From contig DAOPZC010000144.1 of assembly GCA_035353175.1 (NCBI GenBank), positions 1-5,225 of the forward strand: a stretch of 5,225 nt of DNA, in the 5' to 3' direction. This DNA comes from DAOPZC01 sp035353175 (GTDB lineage Bacteria; Verrucomicrobiota; Kiritimatiellia; RFP12; UBA1067). Position 1 is the first letter of the stretch; the number at the start of each line of letters is the position of its first letter. Of this stretch, positions 4,347 to 5,225 are shown one piece after another. A program made the position numbers and the translations under genes. Below the pieces are notes generated by a model that was not told where the DNA came from, made no database searches, and saw nothing but the letters and a program-made list of their open reading frames with translations.

Positions 4347-5225
4347 TTGAAAACGCATGATCGTTGCTTGTCGGCACGTGATTCGGTCCGTAAGGCACGG
4401 CACGTCGCTTTGGTGTTAAGTCTGAACAAGCGGTTCGACCGTAAAGTGATTGAGGGCGTGACGCGTTTCGTGCATGAATCCGGAACGTGGAGCGTTTTTT
4501 TGGAAGACGATCCGGCCGCGAAAATCCCAGACTTCAGCCGCGGGCATTTTGACGGCGTGATCGCGGACCTGGACGACCCCCGGATCCCGAAATGCGTGGC
4601 CGAGTTGAAGATCCCGGTCGTCGGGATCGGCGGCATCGAGCCCCGCTGCCCTCTGAATCTGAGCGTCTCGACGGTCGGCACGGACAACCGCAAGGTCGCC
4701 GGCCTGGCGGCGGACTATCTGCTGCGACTCGGCCTGCAGAGCTTCGGCTATTGCGGGATCCACGGCCAGACGGTCGACCCTTGGAACCGCGAGCGCCAGA
4801 AGGCGTTTGCGGAGTGCCTTCGGGAGGAGGGCCACGCGTGTTCGGTCTACGCCGGACGCTACCACCCCTCCCACAGCTGGGAGCAGCTTCAGGAGTCTCT
4901 CTTCGCTTGGCTGAAGCCGCTGCCAAAGCCCGTGGGCGTGCTGGCGGCAAACGACGTGCGGGCGCGCCACGTGCTAGAGGCCTGCCGGCGCTTCGGGCTG
5001 CGCGTGCCGGACGACGTGGCCGTGGTCGGTGTGGATAACGACGAGTTGATCTGCGAGCTGGCCTCGCCGCCGCTGACCAGCATCGTGCAGGGAACGGAGG
5101 AGATCGGCTACCGGGCGGCGGGGCTGCTGGATCGATTGATGCGAAGGCGGTCACCCGGTGTTAAGAATATTCTCATCGACCCCGTGGCCATCATCGAACG
5201 CGTCTCAACCGATCTGGTGGCCACC
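4347..5225 (+). CDS. XylR-type transcriptional regulator, sensor domain; 3' end beyond window
   Basis: The frame is open from TTG 4347 to the window edge, giving 293 visible residues. The sequence tracks E. coli XylR closely along its LacI-like ligand-binding domain: HVALVLSLNKRFDRKVIEGV from H19, DGVIADLDDP from D69, PVVGIGG from P90, ANDVRARHVLEAC from A201, VVGVDNDELICELASPPLTS from V226, and a closing I-I-E-R-V-S-T-D segment. In XylR (392 residues) this domain is followed by an AraC-type double helix-turn-helix, which would begin just past the window. No N-terminal LacI helix-turn-helix is present, supporting the XylR architecture. XylR binds xylose and activates transport and catabolic genes. 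Here the neighbours are ribokinase and a sugar permease, so ribose or another pentose is the likely inducer (inference). The gene lies 52 bases after the permease stop with no clear terminator between them, so it may be co-transcribed. The TTG start is less certain than the family. Confidence 0.88.
   Translation, partial: MKTHDRCLSARDSVRKARHVALVLSLNKRFDRKVIEGVTRFVHESGTWSVFLEDDPAAKIPDFSRGHFDGVIADLDDPRIPKCVAELKIPVVGIGGIEPRCPLNLSVSTVGTDNRKVAGLAADYLLRLGLQSFGYCGIHGQTVDPWNRERQKAFAECLREEGHACSVYAGRYHPSHSWEQLQESLFAWLKPLPKPVGVLAANDVRARHVLEACRRFGLRVPDDVAVVGVDNDELICELASPPLTSIVQGTEEIGYRAAGLLDRLMRRRSPGVKNILIDPVAIIERVSTDLVAT

Noticed and set aside
3310..4350. Long + strand ORF in another frame over the permease gene
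   Set aside because: The product is Arg/Gly-rich without domains or membrane segments, whereas the overlapping frame encodes a well-formed ten-helix permease with a strong Shine-Dalgarno.
4534..5154. Antisense and alternative-frame ORFs over the regulator gene
   Set aside because: They are low-complexity Arg/Pro/Ser-rich translations. The frame starting at 4347 aligns with XylR throughout its visible length.

Overview
The window looks like accessory metabolic DNA from a Gram-negative-type bacterium. It probably comes from the PVC group (Lentisphaerota, Kiritimatiellota or Verrucomicrobiota). That placement is an inference from three things: an exported ADP-ribosylglycohydrolase-like enzyme, a XylR-type regulator, and a stand-alone four-helix-bundle (23S rRNA intervening-sequence type) protein in G+C-rich DNA. 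No rRNA, tRNA, CRISPR array or insertion sequence is visible, and every supported gene is on the + strand.

Layout. Positions 1-302 hold the 3' part of a four-helix-bundle protein gene, visibly less G+C-rich than the rest. Its stop codon abuts four tandem CCTACAG-type heptamers (303-330). These run almost to the Shine-Dalgarno of an exported ADP-ribosylglycohydrolase-family protein (345-2045, GTG start). A 173-base gap with a weak terminator-like hairpin and a candidate promoter/operator follows. Next comes ribokinase, rbsK (2219-3118). A 153-base gap (3119-3271) contains degenerate heptamers in both orientations, which form a long imperfect inverted repeat. It leads into a ten-helix sugar permease of the glucose/ribose porter type (3272-4294). 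After 52 bases comes a XylR-type regulator with a TTG start (4347 to the window end), cut off before its expected AraC-type DNA-binding domain.

How the genes may work together. The simplest reading is a ribose or ribosyl-compound scavenging locus. The secreted glycohydrolase would cleave a ribosyl or ADP-ribosyl bond outside the cytoplasm, the permease would import the sugar, ribokinase would make ribose 5-phosphate, and the XylR-type protein would sense a pentose and control the genes. Ribokinase is firm. The permease's sugar specificity, the enzyme's true substrate and the regulator's ligand are inferred from context. A gap remains: a classical ADP-ribosylglycohydrolase releases ADP-ribose rather than free ribose, so another hydrolase outside the window, or a different specificity of this variant enzyme, would be needed.

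The least ordinary signals are the heptamer arrays next to ribosome binding sites, a pair of mutually exclusive RNA folds upstream of the permease, and the altered metal-site motifs of the exported glycohydrolase.
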